From positions 4,898,001 to 4,962,000 of the forward strand of contig NZ_CP020821.1 of NCBI RefSeq assembly GCF_002105755.1: DNA of 64,000 nucleotides. The letters run 5' to 3'. Source of the DNA: Mycobacterium colombiense CECT 3035. Lineage in GTDB: Bacteria; Actinomycetota; Actinomycetes; Mycobacteriales; Mycobacteriaceae. The notes under the pieces are model-generated. The model saw nothing but the letters and a program-made list of their open reading frames with translations. It searched no databases and was not told where the DNA came from. Shown one piece after another: positions 25,277 to 35,884 of this stretch. Position 1 is the first letter of the stretch; every line of letters begins with the position of its first letter. A program made the translations under genes and the position numbers.

Positions 25277-25921
25277 ATGGCAGCTCCACCGGATCCGCCA
25301 CCGGCGGCCGGGCGCCAGCGCGCGGGTCGGCCCGCTTCCCGTCCGGCCAAGCTGAGCCGGGACGGTATCATCGACGGCGCCCTGACGTTCCTGGACCGCG
25401 AGGGCTGGGACGCGCTGACCATCAACGCGCTGGCGATGCAGTTGGGCACCAAGGGGCCGTCGCTGTACAACCACGTCGACAGCCTGGAAGACCTGCGGCG
25501 CGCGGTGCGGATCCGCGTCATCGACGACATCATCACCATGCTCAACCGCGTGGGCCAGGGCCGCGCCCGCGACGACGCGGTGCTGGTGATGGCCGGGGCC
25601 TACCGCAGCTACGCCCACCATCACCCGGGCCGCTACTCGGCCTTCACCCGGATGCCGTTCGGCGGCGACGATCCCGAGTACACCGCCGCCACCCGCGGCG
25701 CGGCCGCGCCGGTGATCGCGGTGCTGTCCTCCTACGGTCTGGACGGCGAGGCGGCGTTCCACGCGTCGCTGGAGTTCTGGTCCGCGCTGCACGGCTTTGT
25801 ATTGCTGGAGATGACGGGCGTGATGGACGAGATCGACACCGACGCGCTGTTCTCCGACATGGTGCTGCGGCTGGCGGCCGGCCTGGAAAGGCGCACCGCC
25901 ACCGATGGCGCGCGCTACTAG
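25277..25921 (+). CDS. TetR family regulator with WHG-type C-terminus (Rv0681-type)
   Basis: A 214-residue repressor. A Pro/Ala/Arg-rich N-terminal arm (1-28) precedes the helix-turn-helix DALTINALAMQLGTKGPSLYNHVDSLEDL. The C-terminal ligand domain contains the SALHGFVLLEM pattern of the TetR_C_33/WHG group. It is divergent from the two DUF3060 genes and located just before the rpsL promoter. Confidence 0.87.
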   Translation: MAAPPDPPPAAGRQRAGRPASRPAKLSRDGIIDGALTFLDREGWDALTINALAMQLGTKGPSLYNHVDSLEDLRRAVRIRVIDDIITMLNRVGQGRARDDAVLVMAGAYRSYAHHHPGRYSAFTRMPFGGDDPEYTAATRGAAAPVIAVLSSYGLDGEAAFHASLEFWSALHGFVLLEMTGVMDEIDTDALFSDMVLRLAAGLERRTATDGARY

Positions 25922-25943
25922 AGCAGATGGCGTCGCCGTCGCT

Positions 25944-25973
25944 TTGACCTGCGAGACCGGCGGCGGGTATTGT
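25944..25973 (+). promoter_or_regulatory. Promoter of the str operon (rpsL-rpsG-fusA)
   Basis: TTGACC (25944-25949), 18 bp, TATTGT (25968-25973). The ~200-nt leader that follows carries a 7-bp hairpin CTTACGG/CCGTAAG (25993-25999/26007-26013). Confidence 0.65.
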
Positions 25974-26179
25974 GGTCCCTCGTGCCTGGCGGCTTACGGC
26001 GCCTAACCGTAAGGGAGTGAATGCCGGGCGAATTCGCGTGTCCACGGAGCATCGGACCAAGTCCGGTGCGCAGCGCATGCGACACACCCGGACGCGGGGT
26101 GATGCGGCCGGACATAACTGCAGTACACAGACTTGAAAACGCTAGAAGTATGCCGAACACGAACACAGAAAGCCGGTAG

Positions 26180-26554
26180 ATGCCAACCATTCAGCAGCTG
26201 GTCCGCAAGGGTCGCCGCGACAAGGTCGCGAAGGTCAAGACCGCGGCCCTGAAGGGCAGCCCGCAGCGCCGTGGCGTATGCACCCGCGTGTACACCACCA
26301 CCCCGAAGAAGCCGAACTCGGCGCTTCGGAAGGTCGCTCGCGTGAAGCTGACGAGCCAGGTTGAGGTCACCGCCTACATTCCCGGCGAGGGCCACAACCT
26401 GCAGGAGCACTCGATGGTGCTGGTGCGCGGCGGTCGTGTGAAGGACCTGCCCGGTGTCCGGTACAAGATCATCCGCGGTTCGCTCGACACCCAGGGTGTC
26501 AAGAACCGCAAGCAGGCTCGCAGCCGTTACGGCGCCAAGAAGGAGAAGAGCTGA
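26180..26554 (+). CDS. rpsL: 30S ribosomal protein S12
   Basis: A 124-residue decoding-centre protein. [19 protein letters not shown] with Lys43 and [18 protein letters not shown] with Lys88 are wild type, so no streptomycin-resistance substitution is seen. The stop overlaps the rpsG ATG by one base. Confidence 0.98.
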
Positions 26555-27024
26555 TGCCGCGCAAGGGGCCCGCGCCGAAGCGCCCGTTGGTCAACGACCC
26601 GGTCTACGGGTCGCAGCTGGTGACGCAGCTGGTGAACAAGGTGCTGCTGGACGGGAAGAAATCGCTGGCCGAACGCATTGTTTATGGAGCGCTCGAGAAC
26701 GCTCGGGAAAAGACGGGTACCGACCCGGTGATCACCCTCAAGCGCGCAATGGACAACGTCAAGCCCTCCCTCGAGGTGCGCAGCCGCCGCGTCGGTGGCG
26801 CTACGTACCAGGTCCCGGTCGAGGTGCGTCCGGATCGCTCCGTGACGCTGGCACTGCGTTGGTTGGTCAGCTTCTCCAAGCAACGCCGCGAGAAGACCAT
26901 GGTCGAGCGGCTGGCCAACGAGATCCTGGATGCCAGCAATGGCCTCGGTGCCGCCGTCAAGCGGCGCGAGGACACCCACAAGATGGCCGAGGCCAACCGC
27001 GCCTTCGCGCACTATCGCTGGTAG
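26554..27024 (+). CDS. rpsG: 30S ribosomal protein S7
   Basis: A 156-residue primary 16S rRNA-binding protein that organises the 30S head. Conserved N-terminus ([10 protein letters not shown]), central [26 protein letters not shown] and C-terminal [12 protein letters not shown]. Translationally coupled to rpsL (TGATG). Confidence 0.98.
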   Translation: MPRKGPAPKRPLVNDPVYGSQLVTQLVNKVLLDGKKSLAERIVYGALENAREKTGTDPVITLKRAMDNVKPSLEVRSRRVGGATYQVPVEVRPDRSVTLALRWLVSFSKQRREKTMVERLANEILDASNGLGAAVKRREDTHKMAEANRAFAHYRW

Positions 27025-27107
27025 GGGATCCAACCGCGTCAAGGCAGGGTGGCCGGGCGCAAAGCGACAGCGAATAACCAAGCAATCGAAAGAGTGGGAA
27101 GACTTCT

Positions 27108-29213
27108 GTGGCACAGAAGGACGTGCTGACCGACCTCACCAAGGTCCGCAACATCGGCATCATGGCGCACATCGACGCCGGCAAGACGACGACGACCGAG
27201 CGCATCCTCTACTACACCGGTATCAGCTACAAGATCGGTGAGGTGCACGACGGCGCCGCCACCATGGACTGGATGGAGCAGGAGCAGGAGCGGGGGATCA
27301 CCATCACCTCCGCGGCTACCACCTGCTTCTGGAAAGACAACCAGATCAACATCATCGACACCCCGGGCCACGTCGACTTCACCGTCGAGGTGGAGCGCAG
27401 CCTGCGCGTGCTCGACGGTGCCGTGGCCGTGTTCGACGGCAAGGAGGGTGTCGAGCCGCAGTCCGAGCAGGTCTGGCGGCAGGCCGACAAGTACGACGTC
27501 CCGCGCATCTGCTTCGTCAACAAGATGGACAAGATCGGCGCCGACTTCTACTTCTCGGTGAAGACCATGGAGGAGCGCCTCGGCGCCAACGCCATCCCGA
27601 TCCAGCTGCCCGTCGGCTCCGAGGGTGACTTCGAGGGCATCGTCGACCTGGTCGAGATGAACGCCAAGGTGTGGCGCGGCGAGACGAAGCTGGGCGAGAC
27701 GTACGACACCATCGAGATCCCGGCCGAGCTGGCCGAGAAGGCCGACGAGTACCGCACCAAGCTGCTCGAGGCCGTCGCCGAGACCGACGAGGCGCTGCTG
27801 GAGAAGTACCTGGGTGGCGAGGAGCTCACGGTCGAGGAGATCAAGGGCGCCATCCGCAAGCTGACCATCAGCTCGGAGGCCTACCCGGTGCTGTGCGGCA
27901 GCGCGTTCAAGAACAAGGGCGTGCAGCCCATGCTGGACGCCGTCATCGACTACCTGCCCTCGCCGCTGGACGTGCCGCCGGCCGTCGGCCACGTGCCGGG
28001 CAAGGAGGACGAAGAGGTCACCCGCAACCCGTCGACCGACGAGCCGTTCTCCGCGCTGGCGTTCAAGGTCGCGACCCACCCGTTCTTCGGCAAGCTGACC
28101 TACGTCCGGGTGTACTCGGGCAAGGTCGACTCCGGCAGCCAGGTCATCAACGCCACCAAGGGCAAGAAGGAGCGGCTGGGCAAGCTGTTCCAGATGCACT
28201 CCAATAAGGAGAACCCGGTGGAGACCGCCTCGGCCGGTCACATCTATGCGGTGATCGGGCTCAAGGACACCACCACCGGTGACACGCTGAGCGACCCGAA
28301 CCAGCAGGTCGTCCTCGAGTCGATGACCTTCCCCGACCCGGTCATCGAGGTGGCCATCGAGCCCAAGACGAAGAGCGACCAGGAGAAGCTGAGCCTGTCG
28401 ATCCAGAAGCTCGCCGAGGAAGACCCGACCTTCAAGGTGCACCAGGACGCAGAGACCGGCCAGACCGTGATCGGCGGCATGGGCGAGCTGCACCTGGACA
28501 TCCTGGTCGACCGCATGCGGCGTGAGTTCAAGGTCGAGGCGAACGTCGGCAAGCCGCAGGTGGCCTACAAGGAGACCATCCGGCGCGTGGCGGAGAAGGT
28601 CGAGTTCACCCACAAGAAGCAGACGGGTGGCTCGGGCCAGTTCGCGAAGGTGCTGATCAACCTCGAGCCGTTCCACGGCGAGGACGGTGCGACCTACGAG
28701 TTCGAGAACAAGGTCACCGGTGGCCGTATCCCGCGTGAGTACATCCCGTCGGTGGACGCCGGAGCCCAGGACGCGATGCAGTACGGCGTGCTGGCCGGCT
28801 ACCCGCTGGTGAACTTGAAGGTCACCCTGCTCGACGGGGCTTTCCACGAGGTCGACTCGTCGGAGATGGCCTTCAAGATCGCCGGTTCCCAGGTGCTGAA
28901 AAAGGCTGCGCAGCAAGCCCAGCCGGTGATCCTGGAACCGATCATGGCCGTCGAGGTCACCACGCCCGAGGACTACATGGGCGACGTGATCGGCGACCTG
29001 AACTCTCGCCGTGGCCAGATCCAGGCCATGGAGGAGCGAAGCGGTGCGCGCGTCGTCAAGGCGCATGTGCCGCTGTCGGAGATGTTCGGCTACGTCGGCG
29101 ACCTGCGGTCCAAGACCCAAGGCCGGGCGAACTACTCCATGGTTTTCGATTCGTACGCCGAAGTGCCGGCCAACGTGTCAAAGGAGATCATCGCGAAGGC
29201 GACGGGCCAGTAA
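27108..29213 (+). CDS. fusA: Elongation factor G
   Basis: A 701-residue translocation GTPase. G1 is [27 protein letters not shown] (G3) and NKMDKIGAD (G4) follow, and domains II-V are intact through the C-terminal [22 protein letters not shown] 27108 has GTGGGAAG upstream. 83 nt after rpsG. Confidence 0.98.
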   Translation: MAQKDVLTDLTKVRNIGIMAHIDAGKTTTTERILYYTGISYKIGEVHDGAATMDWMEQEQERGITITSAATTCFWKDNQINIIDTPGHVDFTVEVERSLRVLDGAVAVFDGKEGVEPQSEQVWRQADKYDVPRICFVNKMDKIGADFYFSVKTMEERLGANAIPIQLPVGSEGDFEGIVDLVEMNAKVWRGETKLGETYDTIEIPAELAEKADEYRTKLLEAVAETDEALLEKYLGGEELTVEEIKGAIRKLTISSEAYPVLCGSAFKNKGVQPMLDAVIDYLPSPLDVPPAVGHVPGKEDEEVTRNPSTDEPFSALAFKVATHPFFGKLTYVRVYSGKVDSGSQVINATKGKKERLGKLFQMHSNKENPVETASAGHIYAVIGLKDTTTGDTLSDPNQQVVLESMTFPDPVIEVAIEPKTKSDQEKLSLSIQKLAEEDPTFKVHQDAETGQTVIGGMGELHLDILVDRMRREFKVEANVGKPQVAYKETIRRVAEKVEFTHKKQTGGSGQFAKVLINLEPFHGEDGATYEFENKVTGGRIPREYIPSVDAGAQDAMQYGVLAGYPLVNLKVTLLDGAFHEVDSSEMAFKIAGSQVLKKAAQQAQPVILEPIMAVEVTTPEDYMGDVIGDLNSRRGQIQAMEERSGARVVKAHVPLSEMFGYVGDLRSKTQGRANYSMVFDSYAEVPANVSKEIIAKATGQ

Positions 29214-29321
29214 CGGCCAGCGGAGTAATCTTGCCGGGTCATTGGAATGCCTTGGGCGCGGCACAACTGAAAACACCAACACTGCTTTAACGAGCACCAA
29301 CTAGTCCAGGAGGACACAGAA

Positions 29322-30512
29322 GTGGCGAAGGCGAAGTTCGAGCGGACGAAGCCGCACGTCAACATCGGGACCATTGGTCACGTTGACCACGGCAAGACCA
29401 CGCTGACCGCGGCTATCACCAAGGTTCTGCACGACAAGTACCCGGCACTCAACGAGTCGCGTGCGTTCGACCAGATCGACAACGCGCCCGAAGAGCGTCA
29501 GCGCGGTATCACGATCAACATCTCCCACGTGGAGTATCAGACCGAGAAGCGTCACTACGCCCACGTCGACGCCCCGGGTCACGCCGACTACATCAAGAAC
29601 ATGATCACCGGTGCCGCCCAGATGGACGGCGCGATCCTGGTGGTCGCCGCGACCGACGGCCCGATGCCGCAGACCCGGGAGCACGTGCTGCTGGCCCGTC
29701 AGGTCGGTGTGCCCTACATCCTGGTCGCGCTGAACAAGGCCGACATGGTCGACGACGAGGAGCTGCTCGAGCTCGTCGAGATGGAGGTCCGCGAGCTGCT
29801 GGCCGCCCAGGAGTTCGACGAGGACGCCCCGGTCGTGCGGGTCTCGGCGCTCAAGGCGCTCGAGGGCGACGCCAAGTGGGTCGAGTCCGTCGAGCAGCTG
29901 ATGGAGGCCGTCGACGAGTCGATCCCGGACCCGGTCCGCGAGACGGAGAAGCCGTTCCTGATGCCCGTCGAGGACGTCTTCACCATCACCGGTCGTGGCA
30001 CGGTGGTCACCGGTCGTGTCGAGCGCGGCATCATCAACGTCAACGAAGAGGTCGAGATCGTCGGCATCAAGCCGACCAGCACCAAGACCACCGTCACCGG
30101 CGTGGAGATGTTCCGCAAGCTGCTGGACCAGGGTCAGGCCGGCGACAACGTCGGGCTGCTGCTGCGTGGTATCAAGCGTGAGGACGTCGAGCGCGGTCAG
30201 GTCGTGACCAAGCCCGGCACCACCACCCCGCACACCGAGTTCGAGGGCCAGGTCTACATCCTGTCCAAGGACGAGGGCGGCCGGCACACGCCGTTCTTCA
30301 ACAACTACCGTCCTCAGTTCTACTTCCGCACCACCGACGTGACCGGTGTGGTGACGCTGCCGGAGGGTACCGAAATGGTGATGCCCGGTGACAACACCAA
30401 CATCTCGGTGAAGCTGATCCAGCCCGTCGCCATGGACGACGGTCTGCGGTTCGCGATCCGTGAGGGTGGCCGCACCGTCGGCGCCGGCCGGGTCGTCAAG
30501 ATCATCAAGTAG
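29322..30512 (+). CDS. tuf: Elongation factor Tu
   Basis: A 396-residue GTPase that delivers aminoacyl-tRNA. G1 [14 protein letters not shown]3 DAPGHADY, G4 [14 protein letters not shown] precedes GTG 29322. The 108-nt gap after fusA includes TAATCT (29226-29231), so tuf may have its own promoter. A clear terminator follows. Confidence 0.98.
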   Translation: MAKAKFERTKPHVNIGTIGHVDHGKTTLTAAITKVLHDKYPALNESRAFDQIDNAPEERQRGITINISHVEYQTEKRHYAHVDAPGHADYIKNMITGAAQMDGAILVVAATDGPMPQTREHVLLARQVGVPYILVALNKADMVDDEELLELVEMEVRELLAAQEFDEDAPVVRVSALKALEGDAKWVESVEQLMEAVDESIPDPVRETEKPFLMPVEDVFTITGRGTVVTGRVERGIINVNEEVEIVGIKPTSTKTTVTGVEMFRKLLDQGQAGDNVGLLLRGIKREDVERGQVVTKPGTTTPHTEFEGQVYILSKDEGGRHTPFFNNYRPQFYFRTTDVTGVVTLPEGTEMVMPGDNTNISVKLIQPVAMDDGLRFAIREGGRTVGAGRVVKIIK

Positions 30513-30526
30513 TTTCGAACCACCGC

Positions 30527-30561
30527 AAAGCCCGGATCGCCGACTCGGCGATCCGGGCTTT
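30527..30561 (+). terminator. Terminator after tuf
   Basis: 15-bp perfect stem AAAGCCCGGATCGCC (30527-30541) / GGCGATCCGGGCTTT (30547-30561) with a 5-nt loop, ending in TTT. Confidence 0.9.
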
Positions 30562-30677
30562 GTGCGTTGCGGCGGCGTCGGCCCGGAGCGGCGGGGGAGA
30601 AATCATGCGGCAACGGCGGCGCCTGGTTTAGGATTTGCTCATAATTCTCCTGACCGTAGCGTTGCGGGGAGGTTCCG

Positions 30678-31103
30678 ATGTCGTTCGTTCAGGCGACGCC
30701 CGAATTCGTCGCGGCGGCCGCCGGGGATCTGGCCAGGATCGGCACGACGATCAGCTCTGCCAACACCGCCGCGTTCGGCCCGACATCGGGCGTGCTGGCG
30801 CCCGGCGCCGACGAGGTGTCGGCGAGTATCGCCGCGCTCTTCGACGCGCACTCCCAGGTCTATCAGGCGCTCAGCGCCCAGGCAGCCGCGTTCCACAGCC
30901 AGTTCGTCCAGCTGATGAATGGCGGTGCGGCGCAGTATGCCTTCGCCGAGGCGGCCAACACCTCGCCCTTGCAGTCGGCGGCGGGCCCGGCGTCGGTGGC
31001 GGCTCAGGTGCCGGCGGTGAGCGCCGGCGCCGTGGGTACGTCCGCGCCGACCGCGCCCGCGGGCCGCTGGCCGCGGCGATGGCGCCGGCCGCGGCCGCGG
31101 TGA
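30678..31103 (+). CDS. PE family protein, reading frame broken after the PE domain
   Basis: The first ~95 residues are a typical PE domain: [22 protein letters not shown] with Pro-Glu at 8-9, and [35 protein letters not shown] proteins are exported through ESX type VII secretion. GGGAGG lies upstream of the ATG. As written, the frame ends at 31103 with an unnatural Arg/Trp/Pro-rich tail ([13 protein letters not shown]). An Ala/Pro-rich continuation is present in the -1 frame to 31441. A lost base at ~31065 is the simplest explanation. The gene lies between tuf and the SHOCT protein and has no counterpart at that site in M. tuberculosis. Confidence 0.75.
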   Translation: MSFVQATPEFVAAAAGDLARIGTTISSANTAAFGPTSGVLAPGADEVSASIAALFDAHSQVYQALSAQAAAFHSQFVQLMNGGAAQYAFAEAANTSPLQSAAGPASVAAQVPAVSAGAVGTSAPTAPAGRWPRRWRRPRPR

Positions 31104-31441
31104 CGCCCGCACCGGCCGGCACGCCGGCCGCGGCGGCCCCGGCGGGGTCGGCGACGCTGGCCTCGGCCACCATGCCGGCCGGCGCGGCGCGGGTGGTGAC
31201 GCCGGCCTACGCGCCGGCCGGGTCGCCCACCCCCGTGCAGCCGGCGGCCTCGATCGCGACGCCGGCCGGAACACCCGCCGCGCCGATGCAGACCGCGGTG
31301 CCGTCGCAGACCGCGCCGGCGTCCACGATGCCGGTATCGGCGCGCACCGCCGCGCCCGCCCCGGCGCAACCCGCACACCCGGCCCAGCCGGCGGGCCCAC
31401 CGGTCAAGCGGGTGCCGATCGTGCCCACCGAGACGGTGTAG
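31064..31441 (+). pseudogene. Out-of-frame C-terminal tail of the PE protein
   Basis: The -1 frame continues [20 protein letters not shown] and ends with GPPVKRVPIVPTETV at TAG 31439-31441. Composition (Ala/Pro/Thr, low complexity) is that of PE-protein linkers. Joined to the PE domain, the protein would be ~254 residues. Confidence 0.65.
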
Positions 31442-31532
31442 CCGGCCGGACGCGGTTTGCGCGTATAGCAGTCGTCGCGGCAGCCTTGGCGCTACTCTGA
31501 CACCGATTCCCCAGTAAGCCGAGGAGGGGCAT

Positions 31533-32393
31533 GTGTTAGCGCGCTACCTGAAGGCACAGTTGGTGGTTTTGCTGTGCGGCGGCCTGGTGGGACCGATCTT
31601 CCTGATCGTGTACTTCACTCTCGGGCTCGACAACCTGCTGCAGTGGATGTTCTACGTCGGCCTGGTGATCACCGTCGCCGACGTGCTGATCGCGCTGGCC
31701 CTGGCGAACTACGGGGCCAAGTCGTCGGCCAAGGTGGCCGCGCTCGAGCAGAACGGGGTGCTGGCGCTCGCCCAGATCACCGGGATCACCGAAACCGGGA
31801 CGTGGGTGAACAACCAGCAGGTCGTCAAGGTGCACCTGCACATCGCCGGCCCGGGGCTGCTGCCGTTCGACAGCGAGGACCGGGTCATCGCCAGCGTCAC
31901 CCGGCTCGGCAACCTCAACGCCCGCAAGGTGGTGGTCCTGGTCAACCCCACCACCAGCGAATACCGAATCGACTGGGAGCGAAGCGCTTTGGTCAACGGC
32001 CTGGTGCCCGCGCAGTTCACCGTGGCCGAGGACAACAAAACCTATGACCTGAGCGGGCAGGCCGGCCCGTTGATGGAGATCCTGCAGATCCTCAAGGCCA
32101 ACAACGTCGCGCTCAACCAGATGGTCGACATCCGGTCGAACCCGGCCCTGCGCGCCCAGATCCAGGCGGTGGTGCGCCGCGCCGTCGACCAGCAGGCCCG
32201 GCCGCGCAGCCGGCGCCGGCCGCGGCGCCCGCGGCGGCGGCGGTCGTCACGCCGCCCGAACCGTCGATCGCCGCGCGGCTGCAGGAGCTGCAGGATCTGC
32301 ACGCCAGCGGGGCGCTCACCGACGCCGAATACACCAGCCGGCGCGCGGCGATCATCGCCGAAATCTGACGGGCCGCCCGGCAACGCCGGGTGA
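31533..32393 (+). CDS. Membrane protein with SHOCT domain, broken frame (Rv0686-type)
   Basis: Two N-terminal membrane helices (~9-29, 36-59), then a soluble region (ALAQITGITETGTWVNNQQ, HIAGPGLLPFDSEDRVI). GAGGAGG precedes GTG 31533. The frame as written leaves this homology near residue 222 ([19 protein letters not shown]) and stops at 32393. In the -1 frame the GC-rich linker reads APAAQPAPAAAPAAAAVVTPP and continues into a clear SHOCT domain, LQELQDLHASGALTDAEYTS, ending at TGA 32366-32368. A single missing base at ~32197 restores a 278-residue protein. Confidence 0.75.
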   Translation: MLARYLKAQLVVLLCGGLVGPIFLIVYFTLGLDNLLQWMFYVGLVITVADVLIALALANYGAKSSAKVAALEQNGVLALAQITGITETGTWVNNQQVVKVHLHIAGPGLLPFDSEDRVIASVTRLGNLNARKVVVLVNPTTSEYRIDWERSALVNGLVPAQFTVAEDNKTYDLSGQAGPLMEILQILKANNVALNQMVDIRSNPALRAQIQAVVRRAVDQQARPRSRRRPRRPRRRRSSRRPNRRSPRGCRSCRICTPAGRSPTPNTPAGARRSSPKSDGPPGNAG

Positions 32394-32395
32394 AT

Positions 32396-32409
32396 TAGAA
32401 CACGTTTCA
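32396..32409. promoter_or_regulatory. KstR-like operator TAGAACACGTTTCA
   Basis: The 14-mer fits TnnAACnnGTTnnA exactly, the consensus recognised by KstR, the TetR repressor of mycobacterial sterol catabolism. It lies 50 nt before the GTG of the mycofactocin-coupled SDR. Confidence 0.6.
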
Positions 32410-32422
32410 ATTGCGCTGCTAG

Positions 32423-33286
<864 letters not shown>

Positions 33287-33311
33287 GGCGCCATCGTGCT
33301 AAGAACTCCAC

Positions 33312-34499
33312 GTGAGTAGTGACGCAAGCGCGACCAACGGAATCGTGATCGTCGGCGGCGGATTGGCCGCCGCCCGCACCGCCGAGCAGCTGCGGAAATC
33401 GGAGTATTCCGGCCCCATCACGATCGTCAGCGACGAGGTGCACCTGCCCTACGACCGCCCGCCGCTGTCCAAAGAGGTGCTGCGCAAAGAGGTCGACGAC
33501 ACCGCGCTCAAACCCCGCGAGTGGTACGACGAGAACGACATCACCCTGCGACTGGGGTCGGCCGCGCGCAGCCTGGACACCGCGGCCCAGACGGTGACTC
33601 TGAACGACGGCACCACGCTGGCCTACGACGAACTCGTCATCGCCACGGGCCTGGTGCCCCGGCGCATCCCGGCGATCCCGGACCTCGAGGGCATCCGCGT
33701 GCTGCGGACCTTCGACGAAAGCATGGCGCTGCGCGAGCACGCGTCCGCCGCCCAGCGCGCCGTCGTCATCGGCGCCGGCTTCATCGGCTGCGAGGTGGCG
33801 GCCAGCCTGCGCAGCCTGGGCGTGGACGTGGTGCTGGTGGAGCCGCAGCCCACCCCGCTGGCCGCGGTGCTCGGCGTGCAGATCGGCGAGCTGGTGGCCC
33901 GGCTGCACCGCGCCGAAGGCGTCGACGTCCGCCTCGGGGTCGGGGTGACGGAGGTGCGCGGCGACTCGCGCGTGGAGGCGGTGGTGCTGAGCGACGGCAC
34001 CGAACTGCAGGCCGACATCGTGGTCGTCGGCATCGGCTCGCGCCCGGCGACCGAATGGCTCGAGGGCAGCGGCGTCGAGGTGGACAACGGCGTCATCTGC
34101 GACGAGGCCGGACGCACCAGCGCGCCGAACGTGTGGGCGCTCGGCGACGTCGCCTCGTGGCGCGACGCGACGGGACATCAAGGGCGAGTTGAACATTGGA
34201 GCAATGTTGCCGATCAGGCCCGCGCCGTGGTACCCGCGATGCTGGGCCAGGATGTGGCACCGATCGTCGTGGTCCCGTACTTCTGGAGCGACCAGTACGA
34301 CGTCAAGATCCAGTGCTTGGGCGAGCCGGAGGCCGACGACGTCGTCCACGTCGTCGAGGACGACGGCCGCAAGTTCCTGGCCTACTACGAACGCGACGGC
34401 GCCCTCGTCGGGGTGGTCGGCGGCGGGATGCCGGGCAAGGTCATGAAGGCCCGCGCCAAGATCGCCGCGGCCGTTCCCATCGCCGAAATGCTGGGCTGA
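33312..34499 (+). CDS. NAD(P)H-ferredoxin/rubredoxin reductase (Rv0688-type)
   Basis: A 395-residue FAD/NAD-dependent reductase. FAD motif IVGGGLAAARTAEQLR (~12-27), NAD motif AVVIGAGFIGCEVAASLR (~148-165), and VWALGDVASWRD. It probably passes electrons to a small iron-sulfur protein serving a monooxygenase, or recycles a mycofactocin partner. 25 nt after the SDR. Confidence 0.9.
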   Translation: MSSDASATNGIVIVGGGLAAARTAEQLRKSEYSGPITIVSDEVHLPYDRPPLSKEVLRKEVDDTALKPREWYDENDITLRLGSAARSLDTAAQTVTLNDGTTLAYDELVIATGLVPRRIPAIPDLEGIRVLRTFDESMALREHASAAQRAVVIGAGFIGCEVAASLRSLGVDVVLVEPQPTPLAAVLGVQIGELVARLHRAEGVDVRLGVGVTEVRGDSRVEAVVLSDGTELQADIVVVGIGSRPATEWLEGSGVEVDNGVICDEAGRTSAPNVWALGDVASWRDATGHQGRVEHWSNVADQARAVVPAMLGQDVAPIVVVPYFWSDQYDVKIQCLGEPEADDVVHVVEDDGRKFLAYYERDGALVGVVGGGMPGKVMKARAKIAAAVPIAEMLG

Positions 34500-34521
34500 T
34501 CGGTATCTTTCGCGTTCGCGG

Positions 34522-35349
34522 CTAGCCGACGGCGGCCGCGTACCGGTCGCTGGGAACCTCCGTGCTGCGGATCACCGTGGCGAGCTGCTCGGCGATGCCC
34601 GGCGCGGTGACGATCGTCGACGCGGAGCTGTGGGTGTGCGGGTTGCCCTGCGCGTCGGTGAGCCGCGCTCCGGCCTCGCGGGCGATCAGGGTTCCCGCGG
34701 CGGTGTCCCACGGCTTGTTGGACATCATCACGCACGCGTCCAGCGCGCCCTCGGCGACGAACGCGAGGTCGAGGGTCGCGGCGCCGATCATCCGGATGCG
34801 CTCGACGCGGGGCACCAGCTCCGTGGTGAGCGCCAGCCGGTGCCGGTTGAGCCGGCCGGCGTCGTGGCCGACGGCGTAGTCGCCGAGGGACACGATGGCG
34901 CCGCTGAGGCTGTCGGTGGCGCTGGCGGTGATCCGTTGCCCGTTCACGAACGCGCCTTTGCCCTCGATCGCGTGGTAGGTCTTGCCCAGCAGGGGAGCGT
35001 GGGTGACGGCCACCACGGTGCGACCGGAGTGCAGCAGGGCCAGCGATACCGCGCACATCGGCAGGCCGTGGACGAAGTTCGACGTCCCGTCGATGGGGTC
35101 GAGGACCCAGAGCCACTCGGACGTCTCGATCTCCGGCTGCTGCTCGGACTCCTCGGCCAGTAGCGCGATGTCGGGTGTGGTCTGGGCCAGGTATGCGGCG
35201 ATGTCGCGCTGGATTGCGAGGTCGACGTCGGTGACCGTGTCGCGGTCACCCTTGTGCTGCACCGAACTCGGCTGCGACTTCTTCAGCGTGGTGGCGCCGA
35301 TTTGTGTTGCCTGCCAGGCGATTTCGAAAAGTTCTTGCATTGTCTTCAT
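34522..35349 (-). CDS. Inositol monophosphatase family protein
   Basis: A 275-residue metal-dependent phosphatase. Metal-binding LLAEESEQQ (Glu-Glu), WVLDPIDGTSNFVHG, and SNKPWDTAAGTLIAREAGA are the three IMPase signatures. Likely substrates are inositol phosphate, histidinol phosphate or PAP. Starts at ATG 35349; ATG 35340 is also possible. It is convergent with the reductase gene (22-bp gap) and is not found at this locus in M. tuberculosis. Confidence 0.9.
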   Translation of the reverse strand: MKTMQELFEIAWQATQIGATTLKKSQPSSVQHKGDRDTVTDVDLAIQRDIAAYLAQTTPDIALLAEESEQQPEIETSEWLWVLDPIDGTSNFVHGLPMCAVSLALLHSGRTVVAVTHAPLLGKTYHAIEGKGAFVNGQRITASATDSLSGAIVSLGDYAVGHDAGRLNRHRLALTTELVPRVERIRMIGAATLDLAFVAEGALDACVMMSNKPWDTAAGTLIAREAGARLTDAQGNPHTHSSASTIVTAPGIAEQLATVIRSTEVPSDRYAAAVG

Positions 35350-35884
35350 GGGACAGGTCTGCCTCGCTTCCGGTATTGGCGTGCGTTCGGCGTTCGTCGA
35401 GCATAAGGGATCGCCGAATTCGCGTCGCGTGCACCCCGCGTCAACACGGAAATCGAAAGCGCTTAGACCATCAAGGGTTTCGCTTGATTACCCCGGTCTG
35501 CCTGGAGGTTCGTCGCGAATTGCGCTTACGCCGCAGCCTAATTCGATGGTGATACACCTCACTTTGGTGCATTTGTCCCCCAGGCCCACCGGTTTCGACG
35601 TCGCGGCACTGTAGTCGGTGTCACATAATTGCCATCGTCGGCAACGCCAAACGCATTGTGCTGGAAACTCGTAACTCTGGTCGATGACGAATTTTGCTGC
35701 GCCGGCATGTGTCGTCGGGCTTCGTGCAGCGCTTGGCGAGCTTGGCTACTGTCTGCAAGCGAGCGATGTTGCGGGACCTTTTCACAACGCAGTGGGTTGG
35801 CTGAACGCCCGGCCTGCGGGCCGCCGCCGAATCATCGTTCCTTTCCCAGAAAACAACCAACTTGAGCAGGCAGGTGATTGGCAA
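35350..35884. other. Intergenic region between IMPase and aldo-keto reductase
   Basis: 535 bp with lower GC than the flanking genes. No conserved coding signal is recognised. The aldo-keto reductase frame is open back to ATG 35684, but residues from there to 35884 do not resemble the family. Small CACC/GGTG inverted elements are near 35547-35563. Confidence 0.5.

Noticed and set aside
35684..35884. Longer aldo-keto reductase N-terminus from ATG 35684
   Set aside because: The extra 67 residues do not resemble the family and there is no ribosome-binding site; GTG 35885 gives normal length.
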